From NCBI GenBank assembly GCA_050186055.1, contig JBFWYV010000005.1, positions 1 through 39,711 on the forward strand: a stretch of DNA of 39,711 nt. Direction: 5' to 3'. The DNA comes from CAMDPA01 sp050186055. GTDB taxonomy: Bacteria; Pseudomonadota; Alphaproteobacteria; Rhizobiales; Hyphomicrobiaceae. Under the pieces are notes generated by a model that was not told where the DNA came from, did not search any database, and saw nothing but the letters and a program-made list of their open reading frames with translations. Of this stretch, positions 1-7,430 are shown in pieces. Positions within the stretch are counted from its first letter, which is position 1. Each line of letters begins with the position of its first letter. The position numbers and the translations under genes are program-made.

Positions 1-863
1 CAGCCCAGCTTCTCCCGCGCCGCCTTGATCTCGTCGCCACCGAGCGGGGAGCCGTGGGTCGCCGCGGTTCCCTGCTTGTTGGGCGCGCCGTAGCCGATCA
101 CGGTCTTGCAGGCGATCAGCCATGGCTTGCTGTCGTCGTCCGCACGGGCCTTGTCGAGCGCCGCCTTGATCGCCTTTGGATCGTGGCCATCGATGCGCGC
201 GGTGTTCCAGCCGGCAGCGGCGAAGCGGCCGACCTGATCCTCCGACGTCGACAGGCTGGTCGGCCCGTCGATCGAGATGCCGTTGTCGTCGAACAGCACG
301 ATCAGGCGGCCGAGGCCCAGATGTCCGGCCAGCGTGATCGCCTCCTGGCTGATGCCCTCCATCAGACAGCCGTCGCCGGCGATCACGTAGGTGTGGTGGC
401 TGATGATGCCGTCGCCCAGGCGCGCATTCCAGATGCGCTCGGCCAGCGCCATGCCGACCGCGTTGGCAAGCCCCTGCCCCAGCGGTCCGGTCGTGGTCTC
501 GATGCCGCTGGCGTGCCCGTACTCGGGATGCCCGGCGGTGCGCGCGCCGAGCTGGCGGAAGCGCTTCAACTCCTCCAGCGGCATGTCGGGATAGCCGGTC
601 AGATGCAGCAGTGCGTAGAGCAGCATCGAGCCGTGTCCGGCGGACAGCACGAAGCGATCGCGATTGGGCCATTGCGGCGCTTTCGGATCGAAACGCAGGA
701 CGTCGCGGAAGAGGACGGTGGCGACGTCGGCCATTCCCATCGGCATGCCGGGGTGACCGGACTTCGCGGCCTCGACCGCGTCCATCGCCAGCGCACGAAT
801 CGCATTGGCCATGTCCGCGTGCGAAACTGCCGCCTCTGTCCCCACTGCCTTCGACCCCGCCAT
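1..863 (-). CDS. tkt: Transketolase, N-terminal part (cut by window edge)
   Basis: Transfers two-carbon ketol units between sugar phosphates in the pentose phosphate or Calvin pathway, using thiamine diphosphate in the cytoplasm. Only the first 287 codons are present; the 3' end lies left of the window. Visible family signatures are SGHPGMPMGMADV near residue 36, GPLGQGLANAVGMA, the ThDP-binding GDGCLMEG, and FDDNGISIDG. The ATG at 863-861 gives MAGSKAVGTEAAV, a normal alphaproteobacterial N-terminus. The 172 bp upstream, up to the kinase gene, are its likely promoter region. The family assignment is secure; which paralogue it is cannot be told. Confidence 0.95.
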   Translation of the reverse strand, partial: MAGSKAVGTEAAVSHADMANAIRALAMDAVEAAKSGHPGMPMGMADVATVLFRDVLRFDPKAPQWPNRDRFVLSAGHGSMLLYALLHLTGYPDMPLEELKRFRQLGARTAGHPEYGHASGIETTTGPLGQGLANAVGMALAERIWNARLGDGIISHHTYVIAGDGCLMEGISQEAITLAGHLGLGRLIVLFDDNGISIDGPTSLSTSEDQVGRFAAAGWNTARIDGHDPKAIKAALDKARADDDSKPWLIACKTVIGYGAPNKQGTAATHGSPLGGDEIKAAREKLG

Positions 864-1035
864 GATCTCGTCCTTCGTCGGCTGCTGAGCGATTGCGATT
901 CTGTGACGGCCTCCTTTAGACCCGCCATGTTGTAGCGTCTACAGCCTCCGGCGAGTTGCCGACAGGCGCGGGGCGCGACCGATGTGCGCCGGCATTCAAC
1001 CTCGCGCATGGAAGCCGGGCGGCCCGTTCAGAAAT

Positions 1036-1932
1036 TCAGTGCCGCATCAGGAACGCGTCGACTTCGGCGGCGCTGGGCAGACCGGCGCGACCGCCGAGCC
1101 GGGTACACTTGATCGCGGCGACGGCGCAGGCGCGGCGGACGTTGTCCTGCGTCTTGCGGTGCTGCACCAGACCTTGGGCGTAGGCACCGTGAAAGGCATC
1201 GCCGGCACCGGTGGTGTCGACGACCTCGACCCTGAAGCCCTTCTGCGCACCGATCGCGCCGTCCTCAATCCAGGCATAGCCACCCGCGCCCAGGGTCACG
1301 CCGACGTGCCGGGGGCCCATGTCGGCAACGTGGCGCAGGCGGTCGTCCATGGTCGCCGCCGAGACGAACTCTTCCAGCGCCGGCGCCGAAAAAATGGCGT
1401 GGTCGGTAAGCTGCATGAGCTCCCCGATCGCTTCCCTGCCGCCGAGGTCGGCATCGAGCACGGTCGCGATGCCGGCGGCGCGTGCGGCCTGGAACACGGC
1501 GCGCACCCCCTCGATCCAGCGTAGGTCGGCAAGCACCGCACCCGCCCCCGAAACACGTTCGAGCGGCAGCCATTCGGTGCTGGATGGCATATCGACATCG
1601 CGCGAGCTGACAATGAGGCGTTCGCCTGCGCCGTCGACGAGGATCACCGATGTCGACGTGCGGTTGTTGTCGAAGCTTTGAACGTATCGGGCATCGACCC
1701 CGACCAGGGTCAATCCGCGGCGCACCTTGACGCCGTTGTCATCGTCACCGATCCGGCTCCAGAGCTCGACCTCGCCCCCCAGGCGGGCGATCGTGGCAGC
1801 CGCGTTGGCCGCCATGCCGCCCCCGGTCTCGATGTGCTCCAAGGCCCGGATCTTGGTCGGCGCCGCCGGGAACTTTTCGACCCGATAGATGCGGTCGAGC
1901 GCTGCGTGACCGATTGCGACGATCCGTGTCAT
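1036..1932 (-). CDS. PfkB-family sugar kinase, sulfofructose-kinase (YihV)-like
   Basis: A ribokinase-fold kinase that should phosphorylate a sugar or sugar phosphate with ATP. The C-terminal signature DTTGAGDAFHGA carries the catalytic base Asp245, and the N-terminal GGG(M)AANAA motif is at 37-45. Compared from memory with E. coli YihV (6-deoxy-6-sulfofructose kinase), the blocks VLADLRW, TVLDADL and CTRLGGRAGLP match closely, more than to ribokinase or PfkB. No other sulfoquinovose-degradation gene is nearby, so the substrate stays open. The ATG overlaps the stop of the upstream antiporter gene by 4 nt (ATGA), so the two are translationally coupled. Length (298 aa) is normal. Confidence 0.85.
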   Translation of the reverse strand: MTRIVAIGHAALDRIYRVEKFPAAPTKIRALEHIETGGGMAANAAATIARLGGEVELWSRIGDDDNGVKVRRGLTLVGVDARYVQSFDNNRTSTSVILVDGAGERLIVSSRDVDMPSSTEWLPLERVSGAGAVLADLRWIEGVRAVFQAARAAGIATVLDADLGGREAIGELMQLTDHAIFSAPALEEFVSAATMDDRLRHVADMGPRHVGVTLGAGGYAWIEDGAIGAQKGFRVEVVDTTGAGDAFHGAYAQGLVQHRKTQDNVRRACAVAAIKCTRLGGRAGLPSAAEVDAFLMRH

Positions 1933-3785
1933 CCGGCGGCTTCCTTTCGGGCCTGCGGCTCGTCCGCCGATGCCGGCGGCGGCGCCTCCCTTGCGTCGGC
2001 GGCATTTGCCGCTGCGATATCCTCCTCGAAGAGCCGCGCCAGCGTCTCCCGATCGGAACGCGCCAGCTCGGCAAGCTTCTCGTCATCCGTATAGTATTTG
2101 TAGTCTTCGCGCAGCCTGCGGCGATCGTGAGCGGCAAATGTCTCGACCGTGGTGCGCGCCTCGCGTTCGGACAAGCCGAGCCCCCGCAGGAGCTCCCGCG
2201 TCAGATCCACCGCGGCAAGGTAGGTTTCGCGGCGAATTTCCGGAACGCCCAAGTCCATCAGACGGTGCAGGTGCCTGCGGTCGCGGGCCCGGGCGTAGAT
2301 GCGAAGGTCGGGATAGTGCTCGCGCGCGATTTGAACGGTCCGCAGCGACGCTTCGACATCGTCGATCGCCACCAGCAGCGCACGCGCCTTTCCGGCTTGG
2401 GCCGCATCCAGAATCTCCAGGCGGCTGGCATCGCCGTAGAACGCCTTGGAACCGTATCTCTCGACGAGCGCAAGCTGCTCGGGGTTGATGTCGAGCGCCG
2501 TGAACGGGATGCGGCGGGCGGCCAGGATGCGGGCTGCGATCTGTCCAAAGCGACCGAAGCCGGCGATGATGACATGGCCGGATTTGTCCGGCGGAGGGGC
2601 GAAATCGCGCACCGCCGCAGCGGCGCGCGGCGTCAGCATTTCGTCGGCGAGCAGGAGAAGCGGGGTCAGCGCCATCGTCAACGTGACCGCCAGAGACAGA
2701 ATATTGCCCTGCGCCTGCGGCAGGACGCCGACCGCCACGCCGGAGGTGAAGAGGACGAACGCGAACTCGCCGCCCTGGGACAACGACAAGCCAAGCCTGC
2801 GGGCAGCCCAGGGCTCCAGTTCGTGCCACCTGCCGATGCCGTAGAGAACGCCCGTCTTGATGACGATGAGACCGACGACCAGGGCGGCGATAAGGAATGG
2901 CTCGATCGGGATCAGCTTGAAGTCGAGAGACATGCCGACCGCTGTGAAGAACAGCCCGAGCAGGAGCCCCTGAAAGGGCTGGATGTCCGCCTCGAGCTGG
3001 TGGCGGTACGAGCTTTCGGACAGCAGCGCGCCGGCCAGGAACGCACCCAGCGAGGGCGAAAGCCCGGCGCTTGCCATGATCGCCGAAGCACCGACGACGG
3101 TGAGCAGGGCTGCCGCGGTCATTGCCTCGCGCACCTTGGTGCGTGCAATGACGCGAAAGATCCCGTCGAGCAGGAAGCGCCCGACGACAACGACCAGCAC
3201 GATGGTGCCGATCGCCTTGGCGGCGCTGCCGAACCCCATCGCGGCCGCAGCGTCCGTGTGCCCGACGACGAACAGCGGCACCAACGCGATCAGCGGAATG
3301 GCCGCGAGATCCTGAAACAGAAGCATCGCGAACGCAAGCCGGCCATGGCGCGAGGTCAGCTCGCCGTTTTCCTCAAGGATCTGCAGCGCGAACGCGGTCG
3401 ATGAAAGCGACAGCGCGAGTCCGACGAATAGCGCGGTGGCGACATAGACGCCGGCGAGAATTCCGAGGATCGCGAGAATGGCCGCAGATATGCCGACCTG
3501 TAGACCGCCAAGCCCGAAGATCGCATTGCGCATGGTCAGCAGCCGGCGCGGCCGCAGCTCCAGCCCGATCAGGAACAGCAGCAGAACGACGCCGAACTCC
3601 GATTGCTCCCGCAGTTCCAGGGCAGAGTACGTGGTGAAGATCTGGCCGACGCCGAACGGTCCGATCAGAGCCCCTGCCAGGAGATAGCCGAGCACCGAAC
3701 CGATGCGGAGCCATTTGGCCAGCGGCGCTGCGATGGCCGCAGCAGCCAGCAGCCACACAAGTTGGAACAGTGAGACGTGTTGCAT
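1929..3785 (-). CDS. Kef-type K+/H+ antiporter (CPA2) with TrkA-N domain
   Basis: Inner-membrane monovalent cation/proton antiporter, 618 aa, the size of KefB/KefC. An N-terminal Na+/H+ exchanger domain of about 12 hydrophobic segments runs from residue 1 to about 385. A cytosolic TrkA-N/RCK domain begins at about 404 with a Rossmann loop (AGFGRFGQ) that binds NAD(H) or a similar ligand. The tail is charged and Ala/Pro-rich. The reading frame is open further upstream to 3968, but that extension is Arg/Cys-rich and unlike the family. The ATG at 3785 gives MQHVSLFQLVWLL, the usual Kef start. Its stop overlaps the sugar-kinase ATG. Glutathione control, as in E. coli KefB/C, is not shown by the sequence. 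Confidence 0.92.
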   Translation of the reverse strand: MQHVSLFQLVWLLAAAAIAAPLAKWLRIGSVLGYLLAGALIGPFGVGQIFTTYSALELREQSEFGVVLLLFLIGLELRPRRLLTMRNAIFGLGGLQVGISAAILAILGILAGVYVATALFVGLALSLSSTAFALQILEENGELTSRHGRLAFAMLLFQDLAAIPLIALVPLFVVGHTDAAAAMGFGSAAKAIGTIVLVVVVGRFLLDGIFRVIARTKVREAMTAAALLTVVGASAIMASAGLSPSLGAFLAGALLSESSYRHQLEADIQPFQGLLLGLFFTAVGMSLDFKLIPIEPFLIAALVVGLIVIKTGVLYGIGRWHELEPWAARRLGLSLSQGGEFAFVLFTSGVAVGVLPQAQGNILSLAVTLTMALTPLLLLADEMLTPRAAAAVRDFAPPPDKSGHVIIAGFGRFGQIAARILAARRIPFTALDINPEQLALVERYGSKAFYGDASRLEILDAAQAGKARALLVAIDDVEASLRTVQIAREHYPDLRIYARARDRRHLHRLMDLGVPEIRRETYLAAVDLTRELLRGLGLSEREARTTVETFAAHDRRRLREDYKYYTDDEKLAELARSDRETLARLFEEDIAAANAADAREAPPPASADEPQARKEAAG

Positions 3786-4155
3786 CGGGTCCGGAAGAGG
3801 ATTCCTTTCGTTGCAGGTGCTTGAGCTACAGCCGCGGCGATGACGCCTGAACGGCGCGCAGCAGGCAGGATAGCATACGAATCGAGCGACAACGCGCACC
3901 CGGGGCCACTGTATGCCGGCAGTCCGGGCCCGTCTTGGCACAGCACTGTTTCCGGCAAGCGAGGCCATACCATGACGTCACGCCGGCACCGGCGCGGCTA
4001 TGACGTCCAAAGGCGGGCTCTGAAGCAGCGAATCGATTCAGATTTCATCAACGTTAACGGGTCGTTTACACGAGTTGCCGCATTCTGAAGGCCGTTCCGG
4101 TGCTCTCTCCCAGTCTCCCAACAGGCGCCGGAGACAAAAGCCCAAAGGACGTACC
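3786..4155. other. Divergent intergenic region, no convincing gene
   Basis: 370 bp between the leftward antiporter gene and a rightward small exported protein, so it should hold both promoters. The part near 4020-4075 is more AT-rich than its surroundings. It contains GAATCGATTC at 4030-4039, which is two adjacent GANTC sites, the target of the alphaproteobacterial CcrM methylase. No clear -35/-10 pair was found. A 38-codon open frame at 3972-4088 has a GAGG upstream but no recognisable product. Confidence 0.5.
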
Positions 4156-4371
4156 ATGCCCGTCGAGTTCGTACAGCGTACCGTCGCCGTTCTGGCATGT
4201 GCCACGGCAGTTGGCCTGCTCACGACCATCACCGCAGTTGCCTCGGTCAATGCCATGTCCCTCAAGTGGGACGGCACGATGTGCCGCGGCGGATACTGCG
4301 GCAACGCCTTTGCGGGTCTGCCTGCCGCCAAGCCACGCCCGGTCATAACTCTCGCGGCCGCCTCGTTCTAA
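4156..4371 (+). CDS. Small exported protein of unknown function
   Basis: 71 aa. The ATG at 4156 is preceded by AAAGGA (4144-4149) at good spacing, which decides this start over an in-frame one at 4075 whose leader is Arg-rich and signal-less. Residues 1-33 look like a signal peptide or single membrane anchor: a short N-terminus with an Arg, then a long Ala/Val/Leu/Thr-rich stretch ending near SVNA. The mature part would be about 38 residues with a CRGGYCG pair that could form a disulfide. No family was recognised. It converges on kdsA across a hairpin. Confidence 0.6.
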   Translation: MPVEFVQRTVAVLACATAVGLLTTITAVASVNAMSLKWDGTMCRGGYCGNAFAGLPAAKPRPVITLAAASF

Positions 4372-4421
4372 GGTTGCCGAAGAGCCGGTGAGCAGCCGAC
4401 GCGTGAATGCATTAAATCGGT

Positions 4422-4461
4422 CCCGGGGCTTGAGGTGCACCTGCGCAGCCACTGCCCCGGG
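4422..4461. terminator. Hairpin between convergent genes
   Basis: CCCGGGGC (4422-4429) pairs perfectly with GCCCCGGG (4454-4461) across a 24-nt loop, which itself contains the palindrome AGGTGCACCT. It lies between the stop of the small exported protein gene and the stop of kdsA, so it may end transcription from either side. No clear T-tract, hence modest confidence. Confidence 0.4.
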
Positions 4462-4465
4462 GCTT

Positions 4466-5338
4466 CTATTCCGACGCTATCGGAGCCGAGCGAGCGCGGC
4501 GCTTTGCGACCGCATCGATCTCCATCAGTCCGGCAACCAGCGACTCGAAGTCGCGGAGCGGCACCATGTTCGGCCCATCCGACGGTGCGTTATCGGGATC
4601 CTGATGCGTCTCGATGAACAGGCCGGCGACGCCGACAGCCACCGCTGCCCGCGCCAGCACCGGCACGAAACGACGATCTCCGCCCGACGAGGTGCCCTGC
4701 CCTCCGGGCTGCTGGACCGAATGCGTCGCATCGAAGATCACGGGACAGCCGGTATCGGCCATGATCGGCAAGGCGCGCATGTCGGAGACCAGCGTGTTGT
4801 AGCCGAAGCTCGCCCCGCGCTCCGTGACGAGGACATTCGGATTGCCGGACTGGGTGACCTTCGCCACCACGTTCTTCATGTCCCAGGGCGCCAGGAACTG
4901 GCCCTTCTTGATCTTGACCGCCCGCCCAGTCCTCGCCGCCGCAATCAGCAGATCGGTCTGGCGGCACAGGAAGGCTGGGATCTGTAAGACATCCGCCACC
5001 TCCGCGACGACGGCACACTGATCGTTCTCGTGAACATCGGTCACGACAGGCAGCCCGAGCGCCTCGCGGATCTCGGCGAACACGGGAAGCGATTCCTTCA
5101 GGCCCATGCCGCGCTTGCCGGAGATGCTGGTGCGATTGGCCTTGTCGAACGAAGTCTTGTAGACGAGACCAATGCCGAGTCGGTCGGCGATCTCCTTCAA
5201 TGCGGCCGCCATCTCCAGGGCGTGGGCCCGGCTTTCCATCTGGCAAGGACCGGCGAACAGCGCGATCGGCCGGTCATTGGCGAACGTGACCGGGCCGATG
5301 CGAACGTGCGGATTGGGCGTGGTCGCCGTGGTGCTCAT
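4466..5338 (-). CDS. kdsA: 3-deoxy-8-phosphooctulonate synthase
   Basis: Condenses phosphoenolpyruvate with arabinose 5-phosphate to KDO-8-phosphate, the first committed step towards the KDO sugar of LPS; cytoplasmic TIM barrel. 290 aa against about 284 in E. coli. Motifs include KTSFDKANRTS, LPVVTDVHE, IPAFLCRQTDLL, FDATHSVQQPGG and GLFIETHQDPDNAPSDGPN. Cys32 in AGPCQMES, together with the later His, Glu and Asp, marks the metal-dependent class (as in Aquifex) rather than the metal-free E. coli class, which has Asn there. An ATG nine codons upstream (5365) is possible; the 5338 start gives MSTTATTPNP. It is not in the common pyrG-kdsA-eno order. Confidence 0.95.
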   Translation of the reverse strand: MSTTATTPNPHVRIGPVTFANDRPIALFAGPCQMESRAHALEMAAALKEIADRLGIGLVYKTSFDKANRTSISGKRGMGLKESLPVFAEIREALGLPVVTDVHENDQCAVVAEVADVLQIPAFLCRQTDLLIAAARTGRAVKIKKGQFLAPWDMKNVVAKVTQSGNPNVLVTERGASFGYNTLVSDMRALPIMADTGCPVIFDATHSVQQPGGQGTSSGGDRRFVPVLARAAVAVGVAGLFIETHQDPDNAPSDGPNMVPLRDFESLVAGLMEIDAVAKRRARSAPIASE

Positions 5339-5445
5339 GGCGCCGCTTATAGCGCGGACGGACACCGGCCGTCACCGGCTGCGATGGCGCAGTCCCCATC
5401 GTCCACCGTCCATGCGAGCCGTGCAGGCCGCCCGCGCGACGTGCA

Positions 5446-6411
5446 TCAGGCCGGTGCCGCCGCAGCCGCACGCAACCGCGACAGGGTGCCGCCCTTCATC
5501 ACCGAGCCCGGCAGCGGATGCCCTACGACATCCTCGGCAAGACGCGCGCAGTCGATCAGAGCCTCGAGACCGATGCCCGTCGACAGGCCCATTTCCTCGC
5601 ACATGAACACCAGGTCTTCCGTGCACACATTGCCGGCTGCCCCGGCATGACCGGCGAACGGACAGCCGCCGAGACCTGCTACCGCGGCATCGAAATGGCG
5701 GACGCCCATCTGCAGACCGGCATAGGCGTTCGCAATCCCCATGCCTCGCGTGTCGTGCAGATGCAGCGACATGGAAAGATCTGGATATTTCGACCACACC
5801 GCATCGAGCAGGCGCTTGACCGCCGACGGCGTCGCCCACGCCATGGTGTCGGCGAGCGAGACGCGCTGCAGCGGCGCACCCACCTCGGCGGCAATATCAA
5901 GAGCGGTTCCGATCAACTCGACGACACGGGCGGGCGGCACATCGCCTTCGAAGTTACAGCCGAACGCAGCCATCACGGTTGCCCGCTCCAGCGGCAGGCC
6001 AAGCTCGACATATCGCGCGACGATCCTGCGCGATGCGGCGATCTGCTGGGCAATCGTGCGACTCTGGTTGCGCTTCAGGAACGTTTCAGAAGCGGACAGG
6101 CTCATGGTGCCCTTCAGGTCGAGGCCGGGGCAGGCCCGCGCACGCTCGAAACCGCGCTCATTGAGCCAAAGGGCGCGGTAGCTGACCCCTTCCGTACGCG
6201 CCGTTCCGGCGACGACCGCCTCGGCATCGGCCATGCCGGGCACCAGCTTCGGATTGACGAAGGAAACGACCTGGATCGACCTGAGGCCGGTTCGCGACAG
6301 CGCGTCGATCAGCTCGATCTTGCGCGCCGTCGGGATCGGGCCCTTCTCGATCTGGAAGCCCTCGCGCGGCCCTTCCTCTGCAATTTCGACTTCGGACGGC
6401 GTGGCGCTCAC
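5446..6411 (-). CDS. HMG-CoA lyase family protein
   Basis: Member of the HMGL-like TIM-barrel family; the classical reaction splits 3-hydroxy-3-methylglutaryl-CoA into acetoacetate and acetyl-CoA in leucine breakdown. 321 aa. The metal-binding SLHLHDTRGMG, the active-site Cys in GGCPFAGHAGAAGN, and the TEDL segment are present. The usual GPRDGLQNE reads EGPREGFQIEK here, so the metal-ligand Asp is Glu. This and the lone context leave the substrate open; a related acyl-CoA lyase is possible. A GTG start at 6411 is chosen because a strong GGAGGAG sits 5 nt upstream. The frame could start at 6483, but that leader is unlike the family. Confidence 0.8.
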   Translation of the reverse strand: MSATPSEVEIAEEGPREGFQIEKGPIPTARKIELIDALSRTGLRSIQVVSFVNPKLVPGMADAEAVVAGTARTEGVSYRALWLNERGFERARACPGLDLKGTMSLSASETFLKRNQSRTIAQQIAASRRIVARYVELGLPLERATVMAAFGCNFEGDVPPARVVELIGTALDIAAEVGAPLQRVSLADTMAWATPSAVKRLLDAVWSKYPDLSMSLHLHDTRGMGIANAYAGLQMGVRHFDAAVAGLGGCPFAGHAGAAGNVCTEDLVFMCEEMGLSTGIGLEALIDCARLAEDVVGHPLPGSVMKGGTLSRLRAAAAAPA

Positions 6412-6416
6412 TGCGA

Positions 6417-6423
6417 CTCCTCC
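6417..6423 (-). promoter_or_regulatory. Shine-Dalgarno site fixing the GTG start
   Basis: Reads GGAGGAG on the minus strand, 5 nt before the GTG at 6411-6409. It sets the start of the HMG-CoA lyase family gene well inside the longest open frame. Confidence 0.8.
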
Positions 6424-6537
6424 GGCTGCTGCGTTCGCTTGACGGCCATAGTGCGGCCAATGTCCGGTACACCCCCGCGACAATAGTGGCGACGTCCGGT
6501 TTTCGCGCTATCCTAAGGTCAAACGGAGGAACAGCAC

Positions 6538-7320
6538 ATGATCGAAATGTCCATGAAGGGCCGGACCGCACTGGTGACCGGCGCCAGCAAAGGGATCGGG
6601 CTTGCAATCGCAACCAACTTCGCGCTGGCCGGCGCCAGCGTTGCGCTGGTCGCCCGGACGGCCTCGACGCTGGGCAGCGCCCAATCCGAGATCGGCAAGC
6701 TCGCCGGCGATGTGAAGCTGCTCGCGATCCCGGCCGATGTCAGCACGGCCCAGGGCTGCGCCGATGCGTTCATGACGGCAGAAAAGGAGCTCGGGCGCAT
6801 CGACGTGCTGGTCAACAACGCCGGCATCTCGGCGGCCAAGCCGTTCTGCGAGGTGACCGACGAGGAATGGCATGACGATCTCGATCTGAAGCTGTTCGCC
6901 GCCATCCGGCTGAGCAGGTTGGCGTTCCCGAAGATGGTGGACCGGCAGTGGGGCCGGATTATCAACGTGCTCAATACCGGGGCCAAGGCGCCACGTGCCA
7001 ACTCGACGCCGACATCCGTTTCGCGTGCAGCCGGGCTTGCGCTCACGAAGGCGCTGTCGGCCGAGGGTGCGCCGCACAACGTTCTGGTCAACTCGGTGCA
7101 TGTGGGGCTGATCGAGAGCGACCAATGGGTGCGTCGCGCGGAGAAGCAGGGTCGTCCGCTGGCGGAGCTTTATGCGGAGATGGGCGAGAACGTTCCGATG
7201 GGACGTCTCGGGACGGCAGAGGAATTCGCCAATATGGTGCTGTTCCTGGCATCCGACGCCGGCAGCTACGTGACCGGCACCGCCATCAACATCGACGGCG
7301 GCATGACGCCGGTGACGTGA
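6538..7320 (+). CDS. SDR-family protein lacking the catalytic tetrad
   Basis: Short-chain dehydrogenase/reductase fold, 260 aa, with intact cofactor motifs: TGASKGIG (14-21) and NNAG (93-96), plus the C-terminal GTAINIDGGM. By motif alignment the Asn-Ser-Tyr-Lys tetrad is replaced by Lys118, Asn146, Thr159 and Arg163 (the YxxxK motif reads TSVSR). A normal hydride-transfer mechanism therefore looks unlikely; it may use other residues, act as a binding or regulatory subunit, or belong to a divergent subgroup. GGAGGA at 6525-6530, seven nt before the ATG, supports the start. It is divergent from the HMG-CoA lyase family gene across 126 bp, so a shared acyl-CoA pathway is conceivable but unproven. 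Confidence 0.85.
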   Translation: MIEMSMKGRTALVTGASKGIGLAIATNFALAGASVALVARTASTLGSAQSEIGKLAGDVKLLAIPADVSTAQGCADAFMTAEKELGRIDVLVNNAGISAAKPFCEVTDEEWHDDLDLKLFAAIRLSRLAFPKMVDRQWGRIINVLNTGAKAPRANSTPTSVSRAAGLALTKALSAEGAPHNVLVNSVHVGLIESDQWVRRAEKQGRPLAELYAEMGENVPMGRLGTAEEFANMVLFLASDAGSYVTGTAINIDGGMTPVT

Positions 7321-7372
7321 ACAGCGCCTTTACGGCCGTGATGGCGGTGGGGAGGCGAAGGTTCAACCACAC

Positions 7373-7408
7373 GACAGCGGCCATCCACGCGGCTCACCGC
7401 CGGCACCG
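7373..7408. repeat. Dispersed repeat, copy 1
   Basis: 36 bp between two convergent stop codons, core GCGGCCATCCACGC followed by GCTCACC and GGCACCG. A second copy at 20455-20490 matches at 32 of 36 positions by eye. Both are intergenic. The core resembles the CCATCCACG repeats I remember from Bradyrhizobium-type genomes; that link is from memory. Confidence 0.6.
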
Positions 7409-7430
7409 CATCGGGCAGTTCGAGGACGTC

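Noticed and set aside
1914..3404. 496-codon open frame on the + strand
   Set aside because: Antisense to the Kef antiporter; charged low-information translation.
3972..4088. 38-codon frame with GAGG seven nt upstream
   Set aside because: Too short and unlike any known protein; could be real but nothing beyond a ribosome-site-like word supports it.
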